Assembly: GCA_034359265.1 (NCBI GenBank)
Contig: CP136898.1
Location: 40,757,501 to 40,821,500, forward strand
Direction: 5' to 3'
Length of the DNA: 64,000 bases
Origin: Canna indica
Taxonomy: Eukaryota; Streptophyta; Magnoliopsida; Zingiberales; Cannaceae
Both the position numbers and the translations under genes were made by a program. Shown piece after piece: positions 23,115 through 34,059 of this stretch; within the stretch, counting starts at the first letter, position 1, and the number at the start of each line of letters is the position of its first letter. The notes beneath the pieces were generated by a model. It had not been told where the DNA came from and did no database searches. It was given only the letters and a program-made list of their open reading frames with translations.

Positions 23115-23870
23115 GGTAGCACAAAATCTAGATCTAATTTTTCAAAATTTTCCAAATCTGATCTATGGAATCCTGTAAAAGCAAGGCTTCAAATGTTCAC
23201 CTAAAGAGCTTCTTGAACCAGTTGGTTCATCTCTGAAAATCCATCACAAGCTTTTGACCAGGATGAGTACTCCCGTGAAGTCCAATTCAAACAAGAAGTC
23301 TACTGCTGCATCATTTGCTAGTGAACAATCTTTCCTAGAGAAAGTCTTTAAAGCAAAGGAAACCATGTCTCTACTCCAACAATAGCTCATTTCTATAGAG
23401 AAGAAAGTTATTGAACACTTCACTATTGTATCTGCAGGTCCTATTTCATCATCCTCTGATAGCGCTTCAGATTCATCCCATTCGGACTGATATTGGTTAT
23501 GTTCTCCTTTGGCTTATTATGCGAAAAGGGGGGAGAAAGTTTTGAATACTTTAACAGTACTTTAACAATCACAACCTTATTTATCTGTCCTTTCTTTGTG
23601 GTTGCAACTGTATTGTGGTGATGACATCATCTTGTTTGTTTTGCCTAGATTGATTTCTGTGACTGGTTGTCTGTCTTAGATTGTATGTCTACTGGATGTA
23701 ATATTTTGGCTGTGGATGATTGTGACTATGATGGTAGACTTGGGATATTATCTGTTAATTTCTTTTTGACAGTTAATATATTTCAGTTTAAACTATTCTT
23801 GCTCTCCGTCTTGCTGGTATGTTTTGACAGGTTGAGTTTTTCCAAATAAGCCAAATGGGAAGATTGTTAG
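23115..23870 (+). other. Element D internal 3' region and polypurine tract
   Basis: Resumes D after insertion F. Short coding-like text (KSITSF-type Ser/Lys-rich peptides near 23250-23480) is broken by stops and not assigned. The end CCAAATGGGAAGATTGTTAG (23851-23870) is purine-rich and abuts the 3' LTR, as a polypurine tract should. Confidence 0.6.
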
Positions 23871-24836
23871 TGTTGGCTATATTTGGCAAAAGTATTTCAG
23901 TTTGTTTTCAGTTGAATTGACAGTTACAACTGCTAATGTCTATGAGGAGTTCAGCCTAAATTACTCAGTTGTAAGATAGTTACAACTGTTCCGGTAAACT
24001 GTAAATTTCATGATAGAGTTGCTGCTGCGATGATGGCTTTTGGTTGCTAAAATTTATGATGATTGATGATTTGCTTTTATTATCTCTCTGATATTTTGAT
24101 CATCTTTAATTATCTGTTCATTGCCTTTTCATTTTTGGAATATGGATATGGTCGTCATTAAATGAACCAGGCATTACTTCTTGAGCTTTATGATCGATGC
24201 TTTATGGGGATTCATGGATGCCTATTTGATTTGAACTGATGATGTTATGATCATTGATTAAATAAGCATTTATTCATATTGATTGTTCTTCACTTATATA
24301 TTCTGAAAGAGAAGATCTGATTTTCTAAAGCCTCCTATGTGCATAAACTGAGTTTCCAAGTTATATGATAAGTTGAGACTGCTGAGTGCATAGACGGCAA
24401 CAAACCACTTCTATTATCTTCAAGTCAAAATGAAATTGAGTTGTTAACTCACTACAACACAGAAACTGTGTGGATGACGTAACTCTATGATTGAGTTGTC
24501 ATAGAAAGGCAAGTCAATTAGTACTTGTAATAGCAAATAGGTTGTTTGTTATTTCTAATTCCCTATAGTACTAATAGTTAGATTTCAGAGTGTGAAATCT
24601 TGAAGCTAATATTGTACTTGTTGATAGTGGATTGAGCATCTGTTCGATGAGAGCCTCGTAGATTAGGTGACAAGTGTTGTCACTGAACTGCGTAATCATT
24701 TTCTTGTGTTTGCGTGTTTCTTTGTGGTTATTATTTGTTACTTAACCTATCTCTTCAAAATAGTTGCATAAGCAGTTTACAACTTCCTGTGTAATTGTCG
24801 TCTTTAACAAAAGCTCCCCTAGAAATTATTCTGTCG
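23871..24836 (+). repeat. Element D 3' LTR
   Basis: Starts TGTTGGCTATATTTGG and ends ATTATTCTGTCG (the expected CA has become CG). About 966 bp, uninterrupted, and it serves as the reference that proves the 5' LTR is split by element E. Confidence 0.87.
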
Positions 24837-25030
24837 AATGTCATCTTCCATGTCTAAATCCAAAACACAATTTCACGATATTCTGATGCTCTTTACCCGG
24901 ATTAGAGAGAAACATACTAATTGTTGTGCCTACTGCATAAGCTATATTTGGCCAAGTGCAAACTATTGCATACATCAAACTTCCCACTGCATGTCTTCTT
25001 TCTCTTTGCCCATACACAACCAGCTTAATT
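24837..25030 (-). pseudogene. Old copia pol: reverse transcriptase end, right half
   Basis: The minus strand encodes AVGSLMYAIVCTWPNIAYAVG followed by SMFLSNPGKEH, which is the block between RT and RNase H of copia polyproteins (usual form GSLMYAMxCTRPDIAxAVG, then NPGxxHW). The R of TRPD has become W. It breaks at the start of element D; the RNase H continuation is at 1001-1322. Together they mark the oldest layer of the left-hand nest. A short gap of coding sequence is missing between the halves. Confidence 0.75.
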
Positions 25031-25228
25031 AGTTGGACATCAAAAGCTCGTGATCATTGCTAAACCCTCGAAAAAACTTGAGAGATTGCTAAATAAAATA
25101 AGCCCACAAAGGAGCAATTGTCAAACCTACAAAAGAACAACTATCAAACAAAAAGAGGGGAATAATCGGCCCTAGAAAGTGTCCAAAACCAGCATATACA
25201 TAGGCAGAATATAAAATACAAACATTCA
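25031..25228. other. Unassigned spacer
   Basis: Contains no motif that I recognise. It may be the internal region of the Tat-type gypsy element whose 3' end follows. Confidence 0.35.
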
Positions 25229-25741
25229 CTAAGGAGAGACCACATCAGCTTTGGTAGGCGCGACGAGAGAATCCCTCCATAGAACAATATCCCCTCGCAG
25301 AGAAAATGAACACTGACCTAGAGTCGCGATCGACGATTCTCCTCGTAGGGACCAAGTAAAGTCCTCCTCAGCTTTGGGATTCATCAGGACACCATCCTTA
25401 ACTTCCTTGAGAAAATTCATCCCAAAAACATCCACGACAGGAGCAAGGAGCTTTGCTTGTTCGGTCGCCCTTTCAAAGCCCTTTATGTACACATCAAGAG
25501 TTTGCTATGCCAAATTGCACCTCCTAGCCTCGGCCTTGGCCTCCTTTGCCTCGGTCTTCAAATGGGCACCCTTCGTCGCCACCGCAGCAAGATCGAGGTA
25601 GATCATTTCCAACTCCACCCTAGACTTGCTCTCCACATCCGCCATCCGGGTGGTTGACTCGAAAACAACCACATTCAGGTGTGCAACTTCATCAACCTTC
25701 GACACCAAGACCCTTTCCATTTCAACCATCTTAAATCTCAA
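25229..25741 (-). pseudogene. Antisense coiled-coil ORF of a Tat-type gypsy element
   Basis: Two adjoining minus-strand frames separated by one short break. The first (25741-25505) is heptad-rich and Ala/Glu/Lys-rich, ending KTEAKEAKAEARRCNLA. The second (25492-25229) continues with YIKGFERATEQAKLLAPVVDVFGMNFLKEVKDG. It lies antisense to, and just upstream of, a plus-strand polypurine tract and LTR. Antisense ORFs in that position are known in Tat-lineage Ty3/gypsy elements (for example Grande and RIRE2); their role is unknown. The link to that ORF class is inference from position and composition, not from a sequence search. The break and the missing N-terminus suggest it is not functional. 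Confidence 0.5.
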
Positions 25742-25792
25742 TGTTAACTCTACTTAAGAGCTCGGCACACAGTCCTCCAAACTCCAACCGAG

Positions 25793-26260
25793 CTTGGGGG
25801 CTATGGGGCATACTAGAACTATTGGGCCCGACCGAATTAGACCCAGCAATGCCCCACAACTCATCCCAAGCCAAACCAGACGACTCCCCAAGGGTTCCAC
25901 CCACGGCACTGCCCGAGGGCTCCACCTAGCCAAACAAGGACATCCACGTCCTCCCTTATCACGAGGGATACGTCATTACAAGTCTGTCATTCTCAGGGTC
26001 AGTCTTGACCCATTCTAAGCAATATTCCCGCGAGATTATCGGGCGGCATCATCACCTCCACCTGCAATAAATATAGATATGCATACCTCAAGTAATTCTA
26101 AGTTTCAATTTCATTACCTTCACCTTGGAGTCCCTCTAATTCAAGCATCGGAGTGTCTTTTGCAGGTCCCTCTACCGGCGTGGAACCAGACCTGGAGAGA
26201 CATCGAACCAGACCAGATTACTCCGATCCTCAGCCAGGAACAAAAACTAAGTCCGTCAAT
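25793..26260 (+). repeat. Tat-type gypsy polypurine tract and LTR
   Basis: A tract GCTTGGGGGCTA (25792-25803) is followed by TGGGGCATACTAG, the start expected of an LTR. Further in, AAGCATCGGAGTGTCTTTTG with CAGGTCCC (26141-26167) is a sequence style I associate with Tat-lineage gypsy LTRs in plants. The 3' end is not sharply defined; the LTR seems to fade by about 26260. Confidence 0.6.
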
Positions 26261-26327
26261 AATGAGAAATGTGCTTACCACTTTAGTTTTATCTATGTAA
26301 AATATCTGGAGCACTTTCTTAATGAAC

Positions 26328-27037
26328 TGTTAGGAAGAAATTGGGTCTTCCTGCAAGGATCCAAAAATCCAAACGCCAAAAGGAAAAATACCAAAACGAG
26401 TAAATCCAGAAAAAACACAAAGAACACCAAATTTACGTGGTTCAGCTCGGTGGGGTACCGGGCCTACTCCACGGGGAGAAGAGGGCACTTGGTTTTATTA
26501 GAAGGAGGAGAAAACACGGCCAATACAAGAGCAGAATACAACTTATTAATAATCTGTAAAGAGAAATATTGCCTATTCTTGGATATTTTTCTACACCCCG
26601 AAATCTGGATTCCTGCTTCTGCTTGAAAACTGTGGATGCGGCATCCTTGATCTTCTTGCTTCTACCTAAGACGGTGTGAAGGAGAAGAGAGCTGCTGGAA
26701 AGGAATCCTGCCTGAAAAACGGAGTAGATGAGAGGCTCGGAGAATTATTAGGATGATGATTTGACACTGCATATGAGACCCCTATTTATAATAGAGGAGG
26801 TGAACCGATTCATGCCTGATTTGGTGGAGAAAAACTCTCCATAAAATTTGCTGCTCCGTCTGATTTAATCAGATGGTTACTGAAATTTCTTTTACCAAGT
26901 AATTGAGGCGGTGGATAAGCTTTTGGCTGGAAACAGTCAAAAATAGACCGAGTTCCATGCAAGGAACCGGTCAAAATTAGTGGCTGGAGGGATGTTCGGC
27001 CCGCCTGGGCCGGGCCGAGCCCAAAACAGATGCTGCT

Positions 27038-27075
<38 letters not shown>

Positions 27076-27117
27076 TGGCCCATTTCATATTGGGTTTAAA
27101 ATGAATCAACCCTCACA
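26328..27117 (-). repeat. Element H 3' LTR
   Basis: Downstream LTR in the element's orientation. The adjoining 27118-27133, AAAGGAGGAAAC on the minus strand, is the polypurine tract. A (TC)n microsatellite lies at about 27043-27070. Confidence 0.93.
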
Positions 27118-27186
27118 GTTTCCTCCTTTGATGAATTTTAAGTCCGATGTGTAGCATTCTTCTCTTCTCCTAAGAGCCCTGTAGGG

Positions 27187-30100
27187 CTAACCTGCACCAT
27201 TAATCAATCTTACCAAGTTCAGGCAGTATTCAAATTTGGCCGTTGGTAGTACTTTAGTAAGCATATTTGCAGGATTGTAAGCTGTGTCAATTTTCTGAAG
27301 CTTTATTTCTCCTTTTGAAATTATATCCCTGATGAAATGGAATCTGACGTCGATGTGCTTCGTCCTTTCATGAAACATCTGATCTTTTGACAAATGAATT
27401 ACACTCTGACTGTCACTATGTACGACTATGTCCCTATTTTGAGAAGTTAATTCTTTTATCAGGTTCCCAAGCTAGATTGCTTCTTTAATTGCTTCTGTAA
27501 TAGCCATGTATTCCGCTTCAGTGGTAGAGAGGGCGACAGTAGATTGTAGACCAGCTTTCCAACTTACTGCAGTTCCGCCTATAGTGAAGATGTAGGCGGT
27601 AATTGATCTCCTTTTATCAAGGTCACCGGTATAGTCCGAGTCTGAGTATCCTGCAAATGATTCATTAGTTCCACCGAAAACAAGACTGGTTTTAGAAGTA
27701 CCATGTAAGTAGCATAGGATCCATTTGACTGCCTCCCAATGTGCTTTTCCCGGATTTGCCATGTACCGGCTGACAACACTGACTGCATGTGCTATGTCTG
27801 GGCGGGTACAGATCATGGCGTACATAAGGCTGCCAACTGCACTTGCATAGGGTACCTGTGACATATTAACTCTTTCTTTTTCATCTTTTGGGCATAGTAA
27901 TTCTGACAATTTGAAGTGTGCAGCAAGAGGTGTCTTGACGGATTTTGCTTCTTGCATGCCAAAGCGCTCAACCACCTGCTTTACATAACTTTCCTGAGTT
28001 AGGTACAACTTTCTTGCTTTGCGATCTCGCTTTATCTCCATCCCAAGGATTTTTCTTGCAGCCCCAAGGTCCTTCATGTCAAATTCGCCTTTAAGGTGTT
28101 TCTTAAGTCTGTCTATTTCAGTAATATCTTTTGTCGCAATAAGCATGTCATCAACATAAAGAAGCAGATAAATCATAGAACTAGTTGTTTTCTTTAAATA
28201 AACACAACTGTCAAAAGATGATCTACTGAAATTAATACCAAGCATGAACTGATCAAACTTTTTATACCATTGTCTGGGAGATTGCTTGAGGCCATATAGT
28301 GACTTCTTTAGGAGGCAGACATGATCGACTTTATTTTTTACTTCAAACCCTTCTGGTTGTGCCATGTAGATTTGTTCTTCTAAGTCACCGTGTAGGAAAG
28401 CTGTCTTTACATCAAGCTGTTCCAACTCCAAGTCTTGCATGGCTACTAATCCTAGAAGAACACGAATAGAGGTATGCTTAACCACAGGAGAAAAAATATC
28501 TTTGTAGTCAATACCTTCCTTTTGACTGTATCCCTTTGCCACAAGCCGAGCTTTATAGATGCCGCCTTCTTTGAGTTTGTAGATCCACTTGCACCCAACA
28601 AGTTTCTTGTGCGGTGGAGGCTTCACAAGTTCCCAAGTATTATTTTTCTGCAAGGACTTGAATTCTTCTGCCATAGCTTCATGCCACTTTCTTGAATCTG
28701 TCCGGTTTAGTGCTTCTTTATAAGAGGCTGGTTCTTCAGTGCATGGAGTTTCTTCTGCCACTGCTAGAGAATATGTAGCAACATTTGCATACCTAGGATT
28801 AGGACATGGTGCTCGCCTAGGTCGGTTGAGGGCAATGGAATAAGGATTATCCTCCTCAACTTGATGTTGCTCCTCCTGGACCCGATGTGGCTCCTCCTGA
28901 ACTGGGTGTGGCTCCTCCTGGACCTGCACATGTTCTTCAGTGGCCTGTTCTAATGGAGCAATGTCATTGGCTTCTATGGAAGACGATCGAGGCGTAGGTG
29001 TAGGAAACCAGAATTCTTTGGTAGCAGGCTGAGGTGGTATTTCTTCTGGTGGCACTGTAGGTTCCTGTGAGTCCTCCTCTTCTTGGTTCTCCTTTTTCAT
29101 TTTCAAAAGTACCTGTTCATCAAAAATTACATCTCTATGGATTTCTGCTTTACAGTTATTTAGACACCATACTTTATAGTCTTTCACTCCACTAGGATAT
29201 CCTAAGAAAATACATTTCTTTGATCTAGGTTCTAATTTTCCTTCATTCACTCTGACATAGACAGTGCTCCCAAAAATTTTAAGGTGGTCATAAGAGGCTG
29301 GCGACCCGGTCCATTTTTCCTCAGGCGTCTTGAATTCAATAGATGAAGAAGGTGATCGATTTATCAGGTAGCAAGCGGTGGATGCAGCCTCTGCCCAAAA
29401 ACTTTTAGAAAGGTTAGCATTAGAAAGCATACTTCTTACCCTTTCTATGATGGTACAGTTCATCCTTTCTGCTATTCCATTCTGCTGAGGTGTGTAGGAA
29501 ACTGTGTGATGTCTTATGATCCCTTCTCTGGAGCAAAAATTTTTAAATTCTCCACTGCAAAATTCTAGGCCATTGTCGGTTCGCAGGGTCCGAACATCTC
29601 TATCGGTTTGCTTCTCAATCATTGTCTTCCAAGACTAAAATTTAGAGAAGACATCAGATTTATTTTTAATAAAATAAGCCCATACCTTCCTGGAGTAATC
29701 ATCAATAAAAGTGAGCATGTATCGAGCTCCTCCTTGAGATTCAACCGGTGATGGCCCCCATAGATCAGAGTGGATGTAGTCCAATTTTTCTTTTGCATAG
29801 TGTTGCCCTGTGGAGAATGAGACTTTTTTCTGTTTGCCATAGATGCAATGTTCACATAAGTCTAGCTTAGCAAATTTTTGTTTTCCAAGTAGCCCCTTTT
29901 GTTCAAGTATTAGCATGCTCCTTTCATTAATATGCCCTAGTCTCATATGCCATAATTTTGCATTGTCATCATCAGAGTGTTCAGAAGTTACCATAGTTGC
30001 AACACTTTTTACCGTTGTGCCTTGCAGGATGTAGAGTAGGTTTACTTTTAGTGCTTTCATTACTGTTAATGACCCCTTTGTGACTTTGAAAACTCCATCT

Positions 30101-31194
30101 TGGTCTGAATACTTGTATCCAAGTGCATCTAGAGAAGATAAAGAAATTAAATTTCTTTTAAGACCTGGAACGTGCCATACCTGAGTTAGAGTCCTTGTAA
30201 TGCTATCATGCATTTTAATTTTTACTGAGCCAACTCCTGCTACTTGACATGATGAGTCATTTCCCATTAGCACTTCCTTACCATCAGCATTTTCATATGT
30301 GGCAAACCATTCTCGGTGCGGTGTCATATGATAAGAGCAACCTGAATCTAAAATCCATTCATCTTGAGATCTAGCATAACAAGCAGAAACAGTAAGTACC
30401 TCTACTTTTTCATCCTCATCAGCATAGGATGCTTCTCCGTTCTGATTTTGTTCCTCCAGTCTCCGTTTCAGCTTACGACATTCTGATTTGATGTGTCCCA
30501 TCTTTTTGCAATAATAGCACTGCACGTTTTTAGATCTGGATTTAGATCTGAACTTACCCCGGCTTTTGTCCCGTGACCTGTTTCGTCCTCTAGTGTTCAA
30601 GGCTTCTCCACGGCTTCTAGAGGATCCTGTGGTAAGTTGAGAGTCGACAATCTCCTTGGATACTAGCATTGTTGTCACTTCATCCAGAGTTATAGTATTC
30701 TTGCCATACAATAAACTTTCACGGAAATTTTTAAAAGAAGCAGGGAGAGTAGTTAGAAGCATAAAAGCTTTATCTTCTTCCTCAAATTTAACTTCCATAT
30801 CCTCAAGATCAGCAAGAATAGAGCGAAAAATGCTAATATGATTTTTAACAGAAGTGTCATCAGTCATGCGTAAAAAATATAATTTCTGTCTAAGTGTCAT
30901 CTTACTTGTAAGAGTTTTATCTTGGTAGATTGTGGCAAGCTTTTTCCATACATCTGCGGCGGTCTTTTCTGATGCAACTTCTCGTAGTGCCTCGTCGCAA
31001 ATGCTCATGTACAAGGTGGCTTTAGCACTTTCATCGGCTCGGTCCTTTTCTCTTTCAGTGCCTTCCATTGCATCTCGCCCACGAATAGTGTCCTGAAGGT
31101 TCTCTTTAATCAAAATTGCTTTGATCTTCAAAGCCCATAATGAGTAGTTGACATTATGATCCAGTTTCTGGATTTCATATTTTGCCCCTGACAT
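27187..31194 (-). pseudogene. Element H copia Gag-Pol polyprotein, two nonsense codons
   Basis: One frame from the ATG at 31194 to about 27187, roughly 1,335 codons, a normal copia length. I chose this ATG because the frame extends upstream only through a TTG inside the primer site. Order: Gag beginning MSGAKYEIQKLDHNVNYSLW; CCHC knuckle CYYCKKMGHIKSEC; protease WILDSGCSYHM; pre-integrase zinc site (WHMRLGH to CEHC); integrase with HSDLWGP, RTDNG and NGIAE (D,D,E); an acidic linker with VQEEPH repeats; RT with YLLLYVDD; RNase H with SDSDYTGD and SDSQSVIH. Stops: TAG at 29635-29637 in mid-integrase and TAG at 27472-27474 in RNase H, where a Trp codon is usual. Everything else reads through. 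It would act in cytoplasmic particles and the nucleus. Confidence 0.93.
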
Positions 31195-31204
31195 TGTGGA
31201 TTGT

Positions 31205-31220
31205 TGGCTCTGATACCACA
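31205..31220 (-). other. Element H primer binding site (tRNA-iMet type)
   Basis: The minus strand gives GTGGTATCAGAGCC, complementary to the 3' end of initiator-Met tRNA, two bases from the LTR end at 31223. Confidence 0.92.
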
Positions 31221-31222
31221 AC

Positions 31223-32006
31223 TGTTAGGAAGAAATTGGGTCTTCCTGCAAGGATCCAAAAATCCAAACGCCAAAAGAAAAAATACCAAAACGAGTAAAT
31301 CCAGAAAAAACACAAAGAACACCAAATTTACGTGGTTCAGCTCGGCGGGGTACCGGGCCTACTCCACGGGGAGAAGAGGGCACTTGATTTTATTAGAAGG
31401 AGGAGAAAACACGGCCAATACAAGAGCAGAATACAACTTATTAATAATCTGTAAAGAGAAATATTGTCTGTTCTTGGATATTTTTATGCACCCCGAAATC
31501 TGGATTCCTGCTTCTGCTTGAAAACTGTGGATGCGGCGTCCTTGATCTTCTTGCTTCTGCCTAAGACGGTGTGAAGGAGAAGAGAGCTGCTGGAAAGAAA
31601 TCCTGCCTGAGAAACGGAGTAGATGAGAGGCTCGAAGAATTATTAGGATGATGATTTGACACTGCATATGAGACCCCTATTTATAATAGAGGAGGAGAAT
31701 CGATTCATGCCTGATTTGGTGGAGAAAAACTCTCCATAAAATTTGCTGCTCCGTCTGATTTAATCAGATGGTTACTGAAATTTTTTTTACCAAGTAATTG
31801 AGGCGGTGGATAAGCTTTTGGCTAGAAACAGTCAAAAATAGACCGAGTTCCATGCAAGGAACTGGTCAAAATTGGTGGCTGGAGGGATGTTCGGCCCGCC
31901 TGGGCCGAGCCGAGCCCAAAACAGATGCTGCTCTTCTTTTTTTTCTCTCTCTCTCTCTCTTTGCTGGCTCATTTCATATTGGATTTAAAATGAATCAACC
32001 CTCACA
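31223..32006 (-). repeat. Element H 5' LTR with TATA box
   Basis: Upstream LTR that would drive transcription leftward. A TATA-like CTATTATAAATAGGGG (minus strand; plus 31675-31690) lies in mid-LTR, with the expected GAGACCCC neighbour. A pyrimidine run with (TC)n lies at about 31934-31960. Confidence 0.9.
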
Positions 32007-32011
32007 TGAAC

Positions 32012-33195
32012 TTCTCTTTGTTTTATCTTTGAGGAAAGAAATTTATTTCACTGCCTATCAAGTGTTTGAAGATATACATGCAAGACTCCTATTTAAACCT
32101 ACTTTGGGAGTATTCATGCATGGGAGAATATTGTCTCGGTTAAAAAGACTTTGTAATTGGACTACTATCGATCACTTTAAAGTACATATATGTTGATTTA
32201 GTTCCACGAGATTGTCTGAAGTTGTCTTAATTGGTTAATAGTAGTTTTAATGTGAAAAATAGTAAACAAATGAACTAAGACAGCATCTAGAAAATTTCTT
32301 AATTAAAAAATGTTGGTGGGTGATGCAAGTTTAATTATATATCTTTCAAAATCATGAAATGCATTAGGTCTGCACTCTATTTTTAATGATCACTAGTTGA
32401 ATAATGTACATAGTGCCGTGAGCAATGCAAGATTGACTACTTAATTCATGGGGGTTTAATAAAATAAACAGTATTTGGTGAAACACAGCATCTACTACAG
32501 GAAAAGACAAAGGTTGAAGAATCACTTGCTATTAATCTTGGTTAAAATCTTGACTGCTAACTTGTACTGATGTATATATGCCGTATGCTCCACATTTATA
32601 TATGACTTGTCTTCATTTCACATGGCAAGTCAATGAAAATAGGTGTCATCTATTAAATTAATTAATACCAGTGGAGCAACTATCAATTTCTAATAAAAAA
32701 ACAACAGTTTTGTCTCTAATGGTGCATGTTTTTGATATTGATGAATAGATTTATCTACAAATTAAGCAAGCTAGTACAGACAAAGTTCATATGATTTAAT
32801 TAAGCATTTTAATTAATTAGCTTGGTGGCCTTGGTATTACACTTAAAAATGATATGGCATAAATCCATTGCACGTAATCACGTTGTATTAATCCTGATTT
32901 TTTGAAGTCTTAAAAGAATTTTTTTCAGAATTAAGTATATTATGGGCTTATATGCGAATATTACTTTAATTTATTAAACTTTTTCGCAAAATCATCTAAT
33001 CTAGGTTATATATAATTAAACTTAATGTCTCCTTATGCTCTATACACATGTGCAATCACCACACCCTAACGTGCACAAGTTGCAGTGACCAGTAATCTAG
33101 GGAGTTCGTGTTTCATGAGGATTTTAGCATTTTAAGTTAGAATTCTCATCAAACTCTTCTTGCTTTGTGCGAATGACGATTTTGATCATTCAATA
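32012..33195. other. Unassigned AT-rich sequence
   Basis: No recognisable coding domain. About 60 bp at 32515-32575 (GAATCACTTGCTATTAATCTTG, then GACTGCTAACTTGTACTGAT) match 985-1040 closely, which suggests a shared unidentified repeat. The rest looks like decayed intergenic DNA, interrupted at 32012 by element H. Confidence 0.4.
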
Positions 33196-33810
33196 CAACC
33201 AGAAGCAAGATATATAAATAAAGCATTCATACACAAATAATTCAACATTCAAACACAAGCAAGATATATAATTAAAGCACTCATACACAAATAATTCAAT
33301 GCTAACACAAATTATAGTGGTTCGACTTCTAACCAAATATATGCATGTAAAGTAAATATTCTTGCTAGAAAGGGGGACCGATGAATAGTTTGTGTCAAAA
33401 TTTTCAAGTTTAATTTTAAATGAGATTTTCTTAAAGAAATTTAACTAAATGCAAACGTTCAAAATTGACACCTTAGCTAAAATGAGATGAACATGAATTT
33501 AAGATAAGCTAAACAAATATCAAACACAATTAATAAGCAATGCAAACTCAAGAATTTTAGAGTGATTCGACAATCTTACCAACATTCAGTATCTCGGCTC
33601 ACCACCAAAAATTTTCAATCAAATGTACTAAATTAAATTGTCTTCCTCTTAAGAGGGTACACTAATGACATAAATCTCAACCCTTGAGGATGTCTCTATG
33701 TAATATCAAAGCAAGACAACTTAAGGTGTATCACCTACATCTTTCAATCAATCAATACAAGTATGACAAAATTAACAAAATGATAACCCAAATTCCTTAT
33801 TGCATTATCA
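33196..33810 (-). repeat. SIRE-like LTR fragment, second subfamily
   Basis: Contains ATTATAGTGGTTCGACTTCTA, AGAAAGGGGGACC and GATGAATAGTTTGTGTC, the features of a reversed SIRE-like LTR end. The part 33290-33565 is closely matched at 58797-59071. A unit of about 55 bp (AGCAAGATATATAA, then CATACACAAATAATTCAA) is repeated twice in tandem at 33205-33302. Confidence 0.65.
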
Positions 33811-33814
33811 AATT

Positions 33815-34030
33815 AGTAAAAGTTTCTTCGGTTAATGGTATTAGTGAGAATATCCACAAGTTGCTTTTTGTTAGGCACAAAATCAATAGAAAGATCTTTC
33901 TTGGTTACATTTTCTCTAAGAAAATGATGTCTTAAATCAGTATGCTTAGTTTTAGAAAGTCAGATAATTTTTTTTTTGTGAAATTAATTGCACTCGTGTT
34001 ATCATAATAAATAGGTAAGCAAGAATAGTT
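33815..34030 (-). pseudogene. SIRE-like copia RNase H fragment
   Basis: Pieces of the minus strand read IYYDNTSAIN, then KHTDLRHHFLRENVTKKDL-like text and VPNKKQLVDILTNT. These match the YCDNTSAI, TKHIEIRHHFIRD and QLADIFTKPL blocks at the end of SIRE-type RNase H. Several frameshifts separate them. It lies directly upstream (on the minus strand) of an LTR fragment of the same type, as the 3' end of an element should, but the polypurine tract is missing. Confidence 0.65.
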
Positions 34031-34059
34031 TAAACCATAATTGCACTAGTGTTGGAGTT

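Larger units (their letters stand above)
1323..24836 (+). mobile_element. Copia element D with nested insertions
   Basis: Plus-strand Ty1/copia element reconstructed from homologous LTRs. The 5' LTR starts TGTTGGCTTTTG at 1323, is interrupted at 1802 by gypsy element E, resumes at 12552 and ends about 13056. The 3' LTR runs 23871-24836. A primer site TTGGTATCAGAG follows the 5' LTR, and a purine-rich tract (CCAAATGGGAAGATTG) precedes the 3' LTR. Gag-pol remnants lie at 13131-17534. A truncated SIRE-like element F (17768 to about 23110) interrupts its 3' internal region. LTR length without insertions is about 970-980 bp. No matching 5-bp target duplication was found at the outer ends. Confidence 0.85.
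26328..32006 (-). mobile_element. Copia element H, nearly intact
   Basis: Complete 5,679-bp Ty1/copia element on the minus strand with perfect 5-bp target duplications TGAAC (26323-26327 and 32007-32011). LTRs are 790 bp (26328-27117) and 784 bp (31223-32006), both starting TGTTAGGAAGAAATTGGG and ending ACCCTCACA. By eye they differ at about 21 substitutions, mostly transitions, plus a (TC)n length change. Primer site, polypurine tract and one long reading frame are all present. Two in-frame stops prevent a full polyprotein. This is the youngest-looking element in the window. Confidence 0.95.

Noticed and set aside
25374..25657. Plus-strand frames opposite the coiled-coil ORF
   Set aside because: They are antisense shadows; the heptad composition is on the minus strand.
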